Assembly: GCF_905171775.1 (NCBI RefSeq)
Contig: NC_053499.1
Location: 146,446,751 to 146,510,750 of the forward strand
Direction: 5' to 3'
Length of the DNA: 64,000 nucleotides
Origin: Rana temporaria
Taxonomy: Eukaryota; Chordata; Amphibia; Anura; Ranidae
Part shown: piece by piece, positions 23,057 through 34,845 of the stretch
Layout of the letters: every line of letters starts with the position of its first letter
Numbering within the stretch: position 1 is the stretch's first letter
The notes under the pieces: generated by a model
What the model was told of the DNA's origin: nothing
The model's input: only the letters and a program-made list of their open reading frames with translations
Database searches by the model: none
Program-made: the position numbers and the translations under genes

Positions 23057-23128
23057 AAACGTTTCCATACTGTTATTTGCATTTTTTATTTTATTTTTTT
23101 GCTTTTCATTGTTGCTGTTCTACAATAA
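23057..23128 (+). repeat. 72-bp direct repeat, right copy
   Basis: Exact copy of 20813-20884. It ends 15 nt before exon 5 and so contributes to the branch-point region of intron 4. Confidence 0.95.
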
Positions 23129-23143
23129 ATGTTGTTCTTGCAG

Positions 23144-23206
23144 GTTGGCCGGCACCACTCGAAGCTGCAGAAGTTGGTGGACATTCTACCGTCTGTCAGA
23201 TATAAG
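23144..23206 (+). CDS. CA5A: CA5A coding exon 5
   Basis: Acceptor 'gttgttcttgcag' ending at 23143, donor GTAAAC at 23207; 63 nt, phase 0 at both ends, the family size for this exon. Encodes VGRHHSKLQKLVDILPSVRYK (residues 189-209), matching the CA5 helix with its LVDILP core. Confidence 0.93.
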
Positions 23207-23261
23207 GTAAACCTTCTAGCATTTATCACTAATAACCTTAAACCCCAATGCAGTAAATCGA

Positions 23262-23640
23262 AACAGGATGGTGGGAGCCCCTCATAAAGGGCACAGCGGG
23301 TGTACATACCCGGGAACTCAGTGCAGGGATGATGGGAGCCCCTCATAATGGGCACAGCGGGTGTACATACCCGGGAACTCAGTGCAGGGATGGTGCGAAC
23401 CCCTCATAATGGGCACAGCGGGTGTACATACCCGGGAACTCAGTGCAGGGATGGTGGGAGCCCCTCATAATGGGCACAGCGGGTGTACATACCCGGGAAC
23501 TCAGTGCAGGGATGGTGGGAGCCCCTCATGTACAGACCCAGAAACTTGGTGCAGCAATGGTGGAACACCTCATAATGGTACAGACCTGGGAAATTGGTAC
23601 AGGGATGGGAGGAACCCCTCATAATGAGTATAGCAGGTGT
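23262..23640. repeat. 61-bp minisatellite in intron 5
   Basis: Five to six copies of a unit with 'gggagcccctcataatgggc' and 'tacccgggaactcagtgcag', spaced 61 bp. The last copies are shortened and diverged. Short open frames on both strands are artefacts. Confidence 0.9.
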
Positions 23641-23735
23641 ACAGATGCATTACACTAATTCAGCCACTAGAGGTCTCCAGAGTAACACTGAGATGTGTTT
23701 AAAGTCTATTAAATCCTACCATAGACAGTATATAT

Positions 23736-23892
23736 CGGGGATATGCAATTAGCGGACCTCCAGCTGTTGCAAAACTACAAGTCCCATCATGCCTCTGCCT
23801 CTGGGTGTCATGCTTGTGGCTGTCAGTCTTGCTATGCCTAATGGGACTTGAAGTTCTGCAACAGCTGGAGGTCCGCTAATTGAATATCCCTG
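23736..23892. mobile_element. 157-bp hAT-type MITE, second subfamily
   Basis: Inverted arms 'gcaattagcggacctccagc' and 'gctggaggtccgctaattga' are flanked by a perfect 8-bp duplication gtatatat (23728-23735 and 23893-23900). Confidence 0.88.
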
Positions 23893-23900
23893 GTATATAT

Positions 23901-25606
23901 TATTGCACATGATCCTGTAATATCAAAAAACGTATTTTTGGCTGTGTCCTGCCTTTAATGTAATCGTAGCACAAGGGTATCCACAGACACTAGAGGGACA
24001 ATGCTTGGGGCCATTCACACCAGTGCACTGTAGTGTCACGCACGTTGCATGTATTGGTGCATTGATGGTCACTCTGAATGGCACCCAAACAAACCTGCAG
24101 CATGCACATGGTCTGCAATGCAGTGCAGCAGAAAGTATGGTGTCCAATGCAGCCTGGTCCATTTTCACGTGTTCTGATGTTCATTTTCAAATTGCCTGTT
24201 CAGTGCAACTCATGTTAACACGTCCGTTGTGTGAATGGGTACGTACTCTGTTCCGTGACAGTGTTGTCGCCTTTTCCTGCACACTCCATGGCAATGCACA
24301 TTTTCTAGTAGCCACATCAGTAAATACGTATTTATCAGCTACTGCTGGATCATGCACAATCCGCTGCAAGTTCATACAAACGATTTACAGGATGTGCAGG
24401 GAGAGAAAACCTGAACAAAGAGGTCGGGGGATTGAATGCAAATGCACAGTGTTCCCCAATAATGACAAATGATATAAATCCACTTTTTGGGGGCACCAGA
24501 TGCATTTGCAAACCCAGATATTAGTAGCAGTGATATCATTGCTGGAGCCTGTGCACGGAGCAGAGCCATGGGAGAGGCCCAGCAGACTTCCCCCACTACA
24601 GAAACCTACTTGAGGGGGTGGAGACAAGACCAGTCACCATGCACATAGATGGAGAGCAGCAGTGAGCGGTCTTTATTACAGGAAGGAAACGTTTCACACT
24701 GGATTCCTGCATAGATTTGGAAGGAATGCACAAAGCACACCAAGATTCCAGAATACACGATGAATGGATTTGGACATTATTTACTAATCCTAGAGTTCAG
24801 CTTTAACAAAAAAAAAAATCCCTATTTTTGTCCAGCGCTCTACATAACTAATTACTGCTCTTTGAGGGTTTAGTGTTATTTTTAAGGGCATCTTATTTCC
24901 ACTTTGAAGTTTTTGGTGTTTCCTCGCTGTAATAGGATTACTCGGAGGTCTTCACATCAAGCTTTCACTATAAAAGATTTTTCCTTCCCTTGGGATTTTT
25001 TTCAGATCCTTAAGTCCGACTTAACATTTCTTCTCCGGCAGAGTCTCGGCTGCTGCTTTTGTGTCTCCGAGTTTCCTGAGCACTTTGATTTGCCAAGACA
25101 AATAATTTGGAGACTTCAAACAACTGTCTTGCTACCATTTCATGGGATTCAAGAATTTTTTAAATTTTTGCCAGTTCCTAAATGGTTTACCTACATTTAT
25201 ACAATGTTCTTGAACCTTAATATCGTATCATAGCCCTGCGTTGGATATGTTGACGAGAGAAAAGGGGATCAGAGGAGGAGTGTTTCGCCTCTCCACTGGA
25301 CAAAACAAGCAGTTAACCCTTGTAGTGCAAGCATAGTCCCACTGCATCGGATAGATTTACATTTTTCCGGAGTTGGACTTTAAGGTGGTTCAGATGTAGA
25401 CCTCAGATATAACCGGGTCTTCTCACATGCTGAGGCTAATACAAGTCAGTCCTGCTTTTTTTTTTTTTTTTTACTGAATCTATTCCCGTTTATTTTATGA
25501 TGGATGTGAGAAGTTAGTGGGCGGAGCCAGAAATGCAAGATACCTGAATGTTTATAGCCATTCAAACTGCTGTGTATAGAGAAAAAACACATTGGCGTGT
25601 AGTAGT
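23901..25606. other. Intron 5: no recognised element
   Basis: Mostly unfamiliar sequence with poly-A and poly-T runs near 24808 and 25458. The ORFs at 24005-24472 and 24904-25233 lack family motifs and are not flanked by convincing splice sites. Confidence 0.4.
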
Positions 25607-26077
25607 CATGGGAGGACTTAGGGTGGTGGTGGCCCCTGGGCTTAATAATCAAAGCGGGCCCCTGGAGCAGAGAAGCGGGGGGTGGGTTGTTACCGCCGAC
25701 CGATCATAGTTGTTATGGGGGGGCTGGATCCGCCGATCTATGTCGAAGTTGTTGAGCGGGAGGGCAGTCATTTTGGGGCCCCTTACACAGCTGCAGTGAA
25801 GGGGCCCCCCTAAAGCATCGAAGTTGTTGGGTGGGGGGGGGGGGTACATCCATCCGCTGGAGTTGTTGAGCGGGGGGGGTGCCGAAATTGCTGTGAATCG
25901 GGGATTGCCGCAAAATTGCGGGTGGGGATTGCTGCGAAATTGCGGGAGGGGGTTGCAGTGATTGCCGCAAAATTGCGAGAGGGGGGTTCGGCGATTGCTG
26001 AGAACGGGGGGGTTGCCGCAATTGAGCCCGGGGCCCCCAATTGAGCCCAGTCAAGCCCAATGGTAAGTCCAGCCCTG
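25607..26077. mobile_element. Non-autonomous hAT-type element
   Basis: Perfect 8-bp duplication gtagtagt (25599-25606 and 26078-26085) around an element opening 'CATGGGAGGACTTAGGG' and closing 'TAAGTCCAGCCCTG'. The interior is G-rich with repeated 'gccgcaaaattgcg' and 'ttgttgagcggggg' blocks. No transposase. Confidence 0.8.
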
Positions 26078-26095
26078 GTAGTAGTAAATATTTAC

Positions 26096-26287
<192 letters not shown>

Positions 26288-26436
26288 TTTGGAAACCATT
26301 CCCCTAAAATCTCATATCATCTTTGTGTCATTATTAATCTGTTACTTTTCATTTAAAATATCCCTGACAAACCAGCCATGAAGGTGCTTGTTCAGGCACT
26401 TCCTGTTACACGGTGACATCGCGGGAGTACACGTAG

Positions 26437-26964
26437 TTAAAGCAGAGGTTCACCCTAAAAAAAATTCTAACATTACATTAAGCTCCATTCCGACATTGAC
26501 TGTACGCTGATCCTTTTTTTTTTTTTCGTACATACCGTTATATCATCTTTATCCCCCCCCCCGGCTTACGGGTAGTGAATCCCGCGGGAGTGGGCGTTCC
26601 TATGCACAGGCTAAGTGATTGACATAAGCTTCCCCCCAGCGCATATGGCTGCGTCGCGAGTTGCCAAAAGAAGCCGGACTGCGAGTCGGCTCTATACGGC
26701 GCCTGCGCACTGACTTTCGACTTCTTTCGGCAACTCGTGACGCGGCCGTATGCGCCGGGGGGAAGCTTATGTCATACGTCAATCACTTGGCCTGTGCATA
26801 GGAACGCCCACTCCCGCGGGATTCACTACCCGGAAGCCGGGGGGGAAAATAAAGATATAACGGTATGTACGGCAAAAAAAAAAAGGTCAATGTCGGAATG
26901 GAGCTTAATGTAATGTTGTGTGTGTTTTTTTTTTTTTTTTTTTAGGGTGAACCCCCGCTTTTAA
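26437..26964. mobile_element. TTAA-flanked MITE (T2/Kolobok-like), 528 bp
   Basis: Starts 'TTAAAGCAGAGGTTCACCCT' and ends 'AGGGTGAACCCCCGCTTTTAA'. Long inverted arms extend inward, for example 'cattccgacattgac' against 'gtcaatgtcggaatg'. The centre is palindromic and CpG-rich. No coding. Confidence 0.82.
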
Positions 26965-27542
26965 GAGTTGGTTAAAAAGAAGCTGCAAGAGATCTGCAGT
27001 CGTAACAAAGGCTATAAAAAGGCAAAAATGATTTTATAAAAATAAAGCAAGTTGGGTAACACAACACATCATGGAGCTTTGAAGGGGAACCTGCCCTTAT
27101 TTTAAGACCATCCCATCTAAGTTTTCTGTTTGATATAAAACGACTATTCATAATAATAAATAAAAATTCTAGAATGTGGATATGAAAATGTATGTCAAAG
27201 TTATTTATTTTGTATACCTTTTTTGTTGCTTTATATTAAATGTAGCTGATATTTTAAAAAAAATATATAAAAAATATTTTCATGAAGAAGCAATGGGTTA
27301 TCATATATGGTGCACTGTCCACTGTAGTCACTGTACAGTGCAAAGATTTGCAAGCAATGCTGGAGCAAGTGCATGCAGGCAGAAAGTGACTTAAACAGGT
27401 TAGAGAAGATCAGCAGTACTCTGAGATTGGTGGGGGGGGATGCTAAAAAAAAAAAAAGCACAGGACCATCATTTCATACACACGGTACAAATCCAAACTA
27501 AATGTCATCCAGTTCACATTCCTTTTTTCTATTTCCCTTTAG
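26965..27542. other. End of intron 5
   Basis: A/T-rich sequence with no recognised element, leading into a good polypyrimidine tract ('ttctatttccctttag') before exon 6. Confidence 0.5.
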
Positions 27543-27698
27543 GATTCTCTTACTGAATTCAATTATTTTGACCCCTCCTGCTTTCTGCCAACCTGTAACG
27601 ATTACTGGACATATGCTGGCTCCTTGACCACGCCGCCGCTGACAGAGTCCGTGACCTGGATTATCATGAAGAAACCCATTGAAGTGGACCACAGTCAG
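27543..27698 (+). CDS. CA5A: CA5A coding exon 6 (Thr199 loop)
   Basis: Acceptor 'tttccctttag' ending at 27542, donor GTGACA at 27699; 156 nt, phase 0. Encodes residues 210-261. It contains FDPSCFLPTCNDYWTYAGSL and TTPPLTESVTW, in which Thr238 corresponds to CA2 Thr199, the residue that orients the zinc-bound hydroxide. Confidence 0.96.
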
Positions 27699-28113
27699 GT
27701 GACACACGTTCTTAAATTCTTTTAAAGTCCAAGGGAGCTAATGACCCCGTTGACCCAACCGCTCACTCGCAGAAATGTGATGAAGACGTGCTAAGATTTA
27801 ATGGGCGTCTGAGAATTTCTCTCCATCGTGAGAAAGGGACGGCAGCTGATGGCATTAGAATTTAGAGCGACTTTGTCACTAAAATAAAACTGGTAACGAA
27901 TGTGCCTTCTCCAAAGGAAGATATTCAGGACTTTTCTCTCTTGCTGTCCCTGCAGCCAATTGGCCCTGTATTGGAGAAAAATTGCCTCCTGAAGCATCTA
28001 AAGAGACAGACACGTCAGGGAGTATAGGTTATTTGTTCCCCCTGTCCTGTGGTCATGTGGGTGGCAGAAGGAATCATTGGGTGGGTGTGTGTGTTTATAT
28101 ATATATATTTAAT

Positions 28114-28147
<34 letters not shown>

Positions 28148-28148
28148 C

Positions 28149-28196
<48 letters not shown>

Positions 28197-29703
28197 TTTT
28201 TTAAGCCTGTGATAAATAAATGCACCCACGTTAACAGGAAAAAATTGCATTTAATTTACTTATTTGCATTGGATCCTGCAGAGCATTACAGTCATGATCC
28301 TGCAGACTCTCTTCCTCCAGCTCCATGTTGTAGACTGGTTATGGAGGTTAACTACGGGTCCTTGTGCCATGATGGCAGATGGGAATAGCAGTTTATTTAT
28401 TCATAGATCTCTGATGCGGATGGAGTTGGGGAGGATTAGAACCCCTGACAGGGTTTTTTTTTTACTATTTGGAACTCCGTTCAAGAAATTGTCTCTATTG
28501 CAGACTTTCTCTCACTTCCCGACTGATGAAATGTTTGTCAATGTGACATTAAGTGAGGAAAAATTTCACACTGAGGTCTGTATCCATGAAAAGGTGGATA
28601 GTCCAGATGATGATAGGAGCATATCTGAAGGTAGTACTGACAATGAAGGCAATCAAGCAAGACAACTGTGGGGTGTACTAAAGGGTGGGCAGAGACACAG
28701 GGGTGCACTTTGAGACAACTGCATGGGAGTCGCTGGTGTCACAGGAATGTGCAGGGGTCACTGGAGATGCAGGGGTTGCTGAGGACACAGAAGTTCACGG
28801 GGGCTCACTGGAGAGGCGGGAGTTCACAGGGGGTCACTGGCGAGGCGGGAGCACACAGGGGTCACCAAGGACATGGGAGGGCATGGTGGTCACTGGGGAC
28901 ATGTGAGTTCACGGGGGGTCACTGGAGATGCGGGAGCACACAGGGGTCACTGAGGACATGGGAGAAAAGGGGGGTCACTGAGGACATAGGAGGGCATGGC
29001 GGTCACTGAGGACATGGGGGTGCACGGTGGTCACCGGAGAGGTGGGAGCGCATGGGGGTCACTGAAGACGGAATGGCATGGGTGCACATGTGGGGGGGGG
29101 GGAAGCTGAAGACACGGGAGTGCATCGGAGTCATTGGGGACATAGGAGGGCATGAGGGGTAACTGAGGACATGGAAGGGCATCTGGTCACTGGGGACACG
29201 GGAGGGCACAGGGGTTTCTAGAGACAGGCACTTAGTATTGCAGCAGAGGGCTCGGCTTAGGTCTTCAAACACAAAGCAATGTGTTGAAAAGATCTTTAGG
29301 AACATGCTAATCAGAACAGCTGTCTCTTGATTAGCCACGGTCCTGGCACTCTAGGTAAAAATGGTGTGGGCTCTGTTTTATTAATGGATTATAACCATTT
29401 CACTTGGGTGACACTTTAAGAAAATGTCACCCCTCCGCCTCCAACCTTGGACACTAAATCGGCATTATCACCCCTGTGCAGTAAGCAGAGAGCTGAACCC
29501 AGATGCAGTGATCCTAAACCAAGAAGTAGTAGATTGGTCCACTGATTAGCTGGGATGTTGTCACTCAACTGGCTCGCCAAAATGACAAATCCTTTCGCAG
29601 ATAAAACTGTATATATAATGTAATGAACAATGTATTCCACCGTTTTCCTGGAGTTCCACCTTAAGAATATCTGACTAATGACTCTTTGGTCTCTCCCTTG
29701 CAG
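27699..29703. other. Intron 6
   Basis: The left part has poly-T and (GT)n tracts at 28110-28200. The centre is a minisatellite (28690-29225). The remainder is not recognised. The open frame at 28264-28713 overlaps the array and has no supporting signal. Confidence 0.5.
28690..29225. repeat. Minisatellite of 'ggggtcactgaggacatggg' units
   Basis: Irregular ~30-bp units such as 'ggggtcactgaggacatggg' followed by 'agggcatgg' or 'agttcacgg'. Sequence and spacing are both diverged. Translated frames rich in Gly, His and Arg are repeat artefacts. Confidence 0.85.
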
Positions 29704-29886
29704 CTGGCCGTGTTTCGCAGTCTCCTCTACAGCGCCGTAGGGGAGGAGGAAAAAAACATGGTGGACAACTTCCGCCCTCTTCAGCCGCTAATGAACCGCA
29801 CCGTCCATTCTACCTTTCAGCCGGCACTCAAATTGTCTGATTTAAAAAAGGACGATGCCAAATCGCAACACCAGCAGAAGGTGTAA
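29704..29886 (+). CDS. CA5A: CA5A coding exon 7 (C terminus)
   Basis: Acceptor 'ctctcccttgcag' ending at 29703; stop TAA at 29884-29886. Encodes residues 262-321, beginning LAVFRSLLYSAVGEEEK and containing the conserved MVDNFRPLQPLMNR. The tail (KLSDLKKDDAKSQHQQKV) is lysine-rich, unlike core CA sequence, and of the length seen in CA5-type proteins. Confidence 0.96.
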   Translation: MAVFRSLLYSAVGEEEKNMVDNFRPLQPLMNRTVHSTFQPALKLSDLKKDDAKSQHQQKV

Positions 29887-30839
29887 TCGCCTTACTTGCC
29901 AGAGGCCGGGAACGTTGGTTAAGGCCTGCGTGAGATCTGAAGCGCTCGCCATTCTGAAAGCTGCACAGCTCTGCAAATCTACCTGGATTTATACTTCCAG
30001 ATACATGTAGTGTTACTGAGTATGACCATATCAACAATGCCATAGATGGGATCACCTTTTATAGAACACTTTTACTATATATTGTTTTGCAGGGTGCTTT
30101 GGCATTAACATAGATTCTTTTTGTTGATGTGTGTTTGTTTTTTGTTTTTTTACCTTTTTCTAGAAAAAATAATGGTTCTAAGTGACCTTAAGACTTAATA
30201 TCTGTCTTAATTATAGGCTGTGGGGGGAGGCTGGGACTGGTCACATGACTTAGGCCTGTGAAAAATGGTCCATTTTGATACTACCTAGTTGTCAGGGTCT
30301 AGTGAATGTTAATGGGCACTGTGCCCACCTCTCCGGGGCTCAGTGTGGACTGAGGTTTTAGCGGTTCTGTGGATTTAATAGGAAAAGCACAATATTGATC
30401 AGGGAGAAGGACCATAGCCATGGTGCTGATCTTTCATAAAATTTGATGTGGCTTTTTTTTTTTTTAGGTGGGTTGGGGTTTACCTGTGCAACCCCCTTTA
30501 TTCAGAGCTATGAGTTGCCTAATCCACATTGCCCTAATTCTAGCATGTGTTCCTTTTATTTCTATTATGTCTTGGTTACTTTGTGGTTAGAGAAGTATTT
30601 GCTGACTTTTTTTATTAATCATAAATGTGCATTCATTTTGTAAGTGTCCAGCATTAATTTGCCCATGCAGGATGAAGGGACCGGTCCACATTATTGGCAG
30701 CCATTGCAGCTGTACAATATCCTTTCTCCTTGGCTCTTCTCTTCGCTAAATGGAGCAATCTTCAGACTTGAACCTTACACAGCAAGCCTTGGGGTCAAGC
30801 ATCAATGCCGTTCTTATGTTGGGGTGAGGGAAGTAAGCC
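29887..30839 (+). other. Likely CA5A 3' UTR and downstream sequence
   Basis: Unique-looking sequence after the stop. No clear AATAAA was found in the first kilobase; 'aaaaaataatgg' near 30167 is at best a weak variant. The transcript end is therefore unplaced. Confidence 0.4.
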
Positions 30840-31625
30840 ACATTGGGGGGGGGGGGGAAGAATGAGGGAAGTGGGTCACTTTGGGGGGGGGGGAGAAGAA
30901 ATGAGTGTAGTGGGTCACATGGGGGACGGGTGAGGGTAGTGGGTCACATGGGGGGGGGGAAGGGTAGTTGGTCACATTGGGGGGGGGGGAATGAGGAGGT
31001 GGGGGGAATAAGGGTAGTGGGACACATTGGGGGGGGGGTGAGGGTAGTGGGACACATTGGGGGGGATGAGGGTAGTCTGTCACATTGGTGGGGGGGGAAG
31101 AGGGTAGTGGGTCACATTGGGGGGGGTGAGGGTAGTGGCTTACATTGGGGGGATGAGGGTAGTGGGTCACATTGGGGGCGGGTGAGGGTCACATTGGGGG
31201 GGGGGGGTGAGGGTAGTGGGTCACATTGGGGGGGGGGAGAGAATGAGGGTAGTGGGACACATTGGGGGGGGGGGGGGGGGTAGTGGGTTACATTGGGGGG
31301 ATGAGGGTAGTGGGTCACATTGGGGGGGGGGGGGGAGGGTAGTGGCTTACATTGGGGGGATGAGGGTAGTGGGTCACATTGGGGGCGGGTGAGGGTCACA
31401 TTGGGGGGGGGGGGGGAGGGTAGTGGGTCACATTGGGGGGGGGGGGGGGGGGGAGAGAATGAGGGTAGTGGGTTACATTGGGGGGATGAGGGTAGTGGGT
31501 CACGTTGGGGGGATGAGGGTAGTGGGTAACATTGGGGGCGGGTGAGGGTCACATTGGGGGGGGGGTGAGGGTAGTGGGTCACATTGGGGGGGGGGGGGAG
31601 AGAATGAGGGTAGTGGGTCACATTC
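30840..31625. repeat. G-rich minisatellite downstream of CA5A
   Basis: Roughly 25 irregular copies of 'gtagtgggtcacattggggg' with G runs of 6-20, interleaved with 'gatgagg'. The plus strand has many closely spaced G tracts, as needed for quadruplex folding. Pro-rich minus and Gly-rich plus open frames here are artefacts. Confidence 0.92.
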
Positions 31626-32229
31626 ATCATGTCTCCGTATACTCAAACAAGCTACAGTACTTGCAGAAACCTCTGCTGTCTCTGGCGCTGATCATGTGAT
31701 TGAGTGCCAAGGCACTGGTCACATGATTTTGGCTGAGGAGTTAGGAGGATAGGTGTTTAGGCAGAGCTGGTGAGCGCTCTCTGTCCATTTAGTGTGTGTT
31801 TGTAGTCCTACCTTTTTTTTAGATTTTATAAATGAGGATGAAGCTTGTTTATTATGTTCCATGTGGACTGTATCTGTAAAGCTGCTGTAGATCCTCCTGT
31901 ACAGATAGGAGGGATCTCTGTCCTTGTATTGCACATTGGTGGGACTTGTAGATAACCTGGGGAGGGGGGCATGGATTTTTTTTTTTTTTTTTAAAGGGCA
32001 GCTGGTTTTAACTCATGGCAAAATGAAATGGTCCTAGTTTTACAAGGAACTACAAAAAAAAAGGCCAAGTTGTCTCTGATATCACCAGCTGCTAATGATT
32101 TGATTGGCTGCGAGTGTTTCAGGGCCAAAATGGCTGCCGCTGTGTAGGTCACTGGTGCGCCTCAATGTTCTGTTTTTTTTTTATGGTTTTGTGTTTTATA
32201 CATTGCAACCTTTCATTCATATCATGTTG
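31626..32229. other. Intergenic, no recognised feature
   Basis: Unfamiliar sequence with a T run near 31978-31992. Confidence 0.4.
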
Positions 32230-32735
32230 TTAAAGGGGTTGTAAAGGAATTTTTTTTATTTTTTTTTATAATAAGCATCCTTTACCTGCAGACATTCCTA
32301 TTTTCACTTCCTCATTGTTTTTGCTCAGAAGTTGCTCTATTTCTTCTCTGTTCTGTTCACTTCCTGCTTGTCTGATTGTTACTCACCACTGTGACGGGAG
32401 GCTTTACTGCGGTGGTCAGTAATGTGCTCACCCCCTCCTGGGAACTACATCTGTGCGGCAGGACGCTCTCTACGTTTTAGTGACTTCAAGGAGGTGTGAA
32501 TTACTGGGCGTGCCGCAATGCATACTGGGAAATGTAGTTCTTACATGAACGAGCGCCGCAAACCAGGAAGTGAATGAGAGAACAGAAACTAGAACGCCGG
32601 AGGTGATATAGATGAAGAAATTTTTTAGGTATTTACTCGTTTTTTAACAGAATCATTATTACACTATTCTGTCTGTCTACCTTGCAGACATTAATTTTAG
32701 GCAAAACATTTTTTTTTCCTTTACAACTCCTTTAA
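32230..32735. mobile_element. TTAA-flanked MITE, 506 bp
   Basis: Starts 'TTAAAGGGGTTGTAAAGG' and ends 'CCTTTACAACTCCTTTAA', both at TTAA. A truncated relative begins at 61429. No coding. Confidence 0.82.
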
Positions 32736-34310
32736 TGTACGAGTTACTGTACAACCTTGTGCTTTGAGCGTCTTATTAGTGTTAAATAAGCTCTGATGGT
32801 GTATAAATGAGGAATATAGAAATGTACAGCGAAGGCGGCGAGCTGTTTTGTTACATTGCGTGCTTTCCCTGTGCAATCATTCATGAACCCAACGTTTTTA
32901 ATCCTCATTCAATGTCTATGTGATCAGGGTCTGAGTTTGGCGTCTGTCTTTGGTTACATTTTATATATACATAATAATTACCCCAAGTACTTCTAGATTT
33001 GGGGTGTTCTAAGATTTTATATTCTTTGTGGCCTTCTTTTTATTTCCTGACATAGAAACATTGTAATGATTACACTTTTGAAGAAGTTCTATATAAAGAT
33101 GTTCTACATGTGATTGGCTCTTGTCTCTTATTATTCTGATCTTGGATTGTCTGTCAAGGTAGCTCGGTGACCAGGGGTCACTGTTAGACCCTCCACATTC
33201 CTCTCCATCAACTGCACATACTTCCCAGTTTTATACCATCCATACTCCTCCCCTACGCCTCTTACCCACAAAAACAGTTTTTTTAAATTTATACTGAATA
33301 TCCTTAATGTTACTAGCTTTAGGATGGGCACACTTTTGTTCGTTCAACTAAAGGAAGTTTTTTCAGTCCTGGTATTTGTTCTGTCCCATTATTATTACGG
33401 TACTCATTTCATTTTGTGATTACTACTACTATAGAGGAACATAGGGGATCTCAGCTACTCTAAATATAGCACTTGTAAAAAAAAAAGTGTCCCTTAAAAA
33501 TATTTTTGAAATGTTGGCAACTATGCACTGCCCAAGGGCCACCGGGTCAGTAGGGGGCCCCATGAGAGGCTCCTGGGATCCTGTGATAATAAAGCGGTAG
33601 TAAACTTTGCTAACATTACTACTTATTAGAGGCCCTGAGGTAGGTTATGCCATTGTGTACAAATATGCACAGCATATAAGGGTACACTTAAATTGACAGA
33701 CTGAGCCCTCCAGTGCTGCAATCTGTGATCTGTCCGGCGGGTCTCGGTCTTCCTTCTGGGCTCTGTGCATTCGGTGACTTGGCTGGGCTGCATTACTTTC
33801 TCTCTCCTTTTTTCTCTTCCCTCCCCCCCCCCCCCCCCCCAAAAAAAAATCCTCAGCACCAGGCCCATGATGTTCTTAATCTGGGCCAGGGACAGTCAAG
33901 CTGGGGAGGAAAGAGCTATACTATGCGGTATGTCTTCCAGCTAGCCTCTATATGACTTGCAACACAATCTACATGCGCTTGTGGGCTTGGTCTATAGGTA
34001 TGTGCTGCGCAGAGCTTTTTTTTTTTTTCTCAGAAAATAGGTGCAGGAACTTAACCACGACCCCGTTCAGATTTCACAAACAGTAGAAGGGTCTTAAAGG
34101 TACATTTAAATACCAGGATTGCATTACATACAGAGTGCAGAGTTCAGGGGGGGTTACACACATAGTGCAGAGCTGTCACTTGTAAACACAGAAACCGGAC
34201 TTCTGTGTTTACAAGTGATTGTGGTGAGCGGGCACCAAAGGGTCTGAGCCAAAGGTGGTGGAACTAAGTTCCCCCTGGAAAAAAAGCCCTGGTGCTGCGA
34301 CCAACCCTTA
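32736..34310. other. Intergenic, no recognised gene
   Basis: Mostly unfamiliar sequence. There is a C run at about 33824-33840 followed by A9, and a T run near 34019. The 33626-33955 open frames on both strands follow these tracts and are not supported. Confidence 0.4.
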
Positions 34311-34845
34311 TGCCGCGTACACACGGTCGTTTTTTGGCATGAAAAAAATTACATTTTTAAAAACGTCATTTTAAAATCATCGTGTGTGGGCTTCACATCG
34401 TTTTTCGGCTTCTGAAAAACGACAAAAAAAAAAATTTGAACATGCTGCATTTTTTAATGTCGTTTTATATAAATGTTGTTTTTCGGCTTGTAAAAAATTA
34501 TCGTGTGTGGGCTGAAACAACGTTTTAAACCCACGCATGTCCAGAAGCGAGTTATGAGACGGGAGCGCTCGTTCTGGTAAAACTACCATTCATAATGGAG
34601 TAAGCACATTCATCACGCTGTAACAGACAAAAAAACGCAAATCGTCTTTTACTAACAAGGAATCGGCTAAAAGCAGCCCAAAGGCGAATAGAACTTCCCC
34701 TTCAGAGTGCCGTTGTATGTCACCGCGCTTTGTGCATCATTTTTCAAAAACGATGGTGTGTTGGCAACATCGTTTTTAATGATGAAGTTGGAAAAACTTC
34801 TTTTTTTTTTTGGGACATGCTGAAAAATGACCTTGTGTACCAGGG
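34311..34845. repeat. Dispersed element with 'gcgtacacacgg' ends
   Basis: Left end 'gccgcgtacacacggtcg' and right end 'ccttgtgtaccaggg' are inverted. Internal 'atcgtgtgtgggc' blocks recur. The same family is seen at 59287-59716 and, more diverged, at 7386-7690 and 46430-46665. MITE-like, superfamily not assigned. Confidence 0.6.

Noticed and set aside
21594..23128. Long ORFs of 256-426 aa with a 29-residue Cys/Pro/Gly repeat
   Set aside because: All three plus frames translate the same 29-bp array and the region is inside a CA5A intron. The length comes from lack of stops in the unit, not selection.
24005..24472. 155-aa ORF in CA5A intron 5 as an extra exon or gene
   Set aside because: No domain, no flanking splice sites that keep the CA5A frame, and exons 5 and 6 already join perfectly.
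24904..25233. 109-aa ORF in CA5A intron 5
   Set aside because: No recognisable motif; composition like the surrounding A/T-rich intron.
31112..31630. Proline-rich minus-strand ORF of 172 aa
   Set aside because: Reverse complement of a G-run array; no splice or promoter signal.
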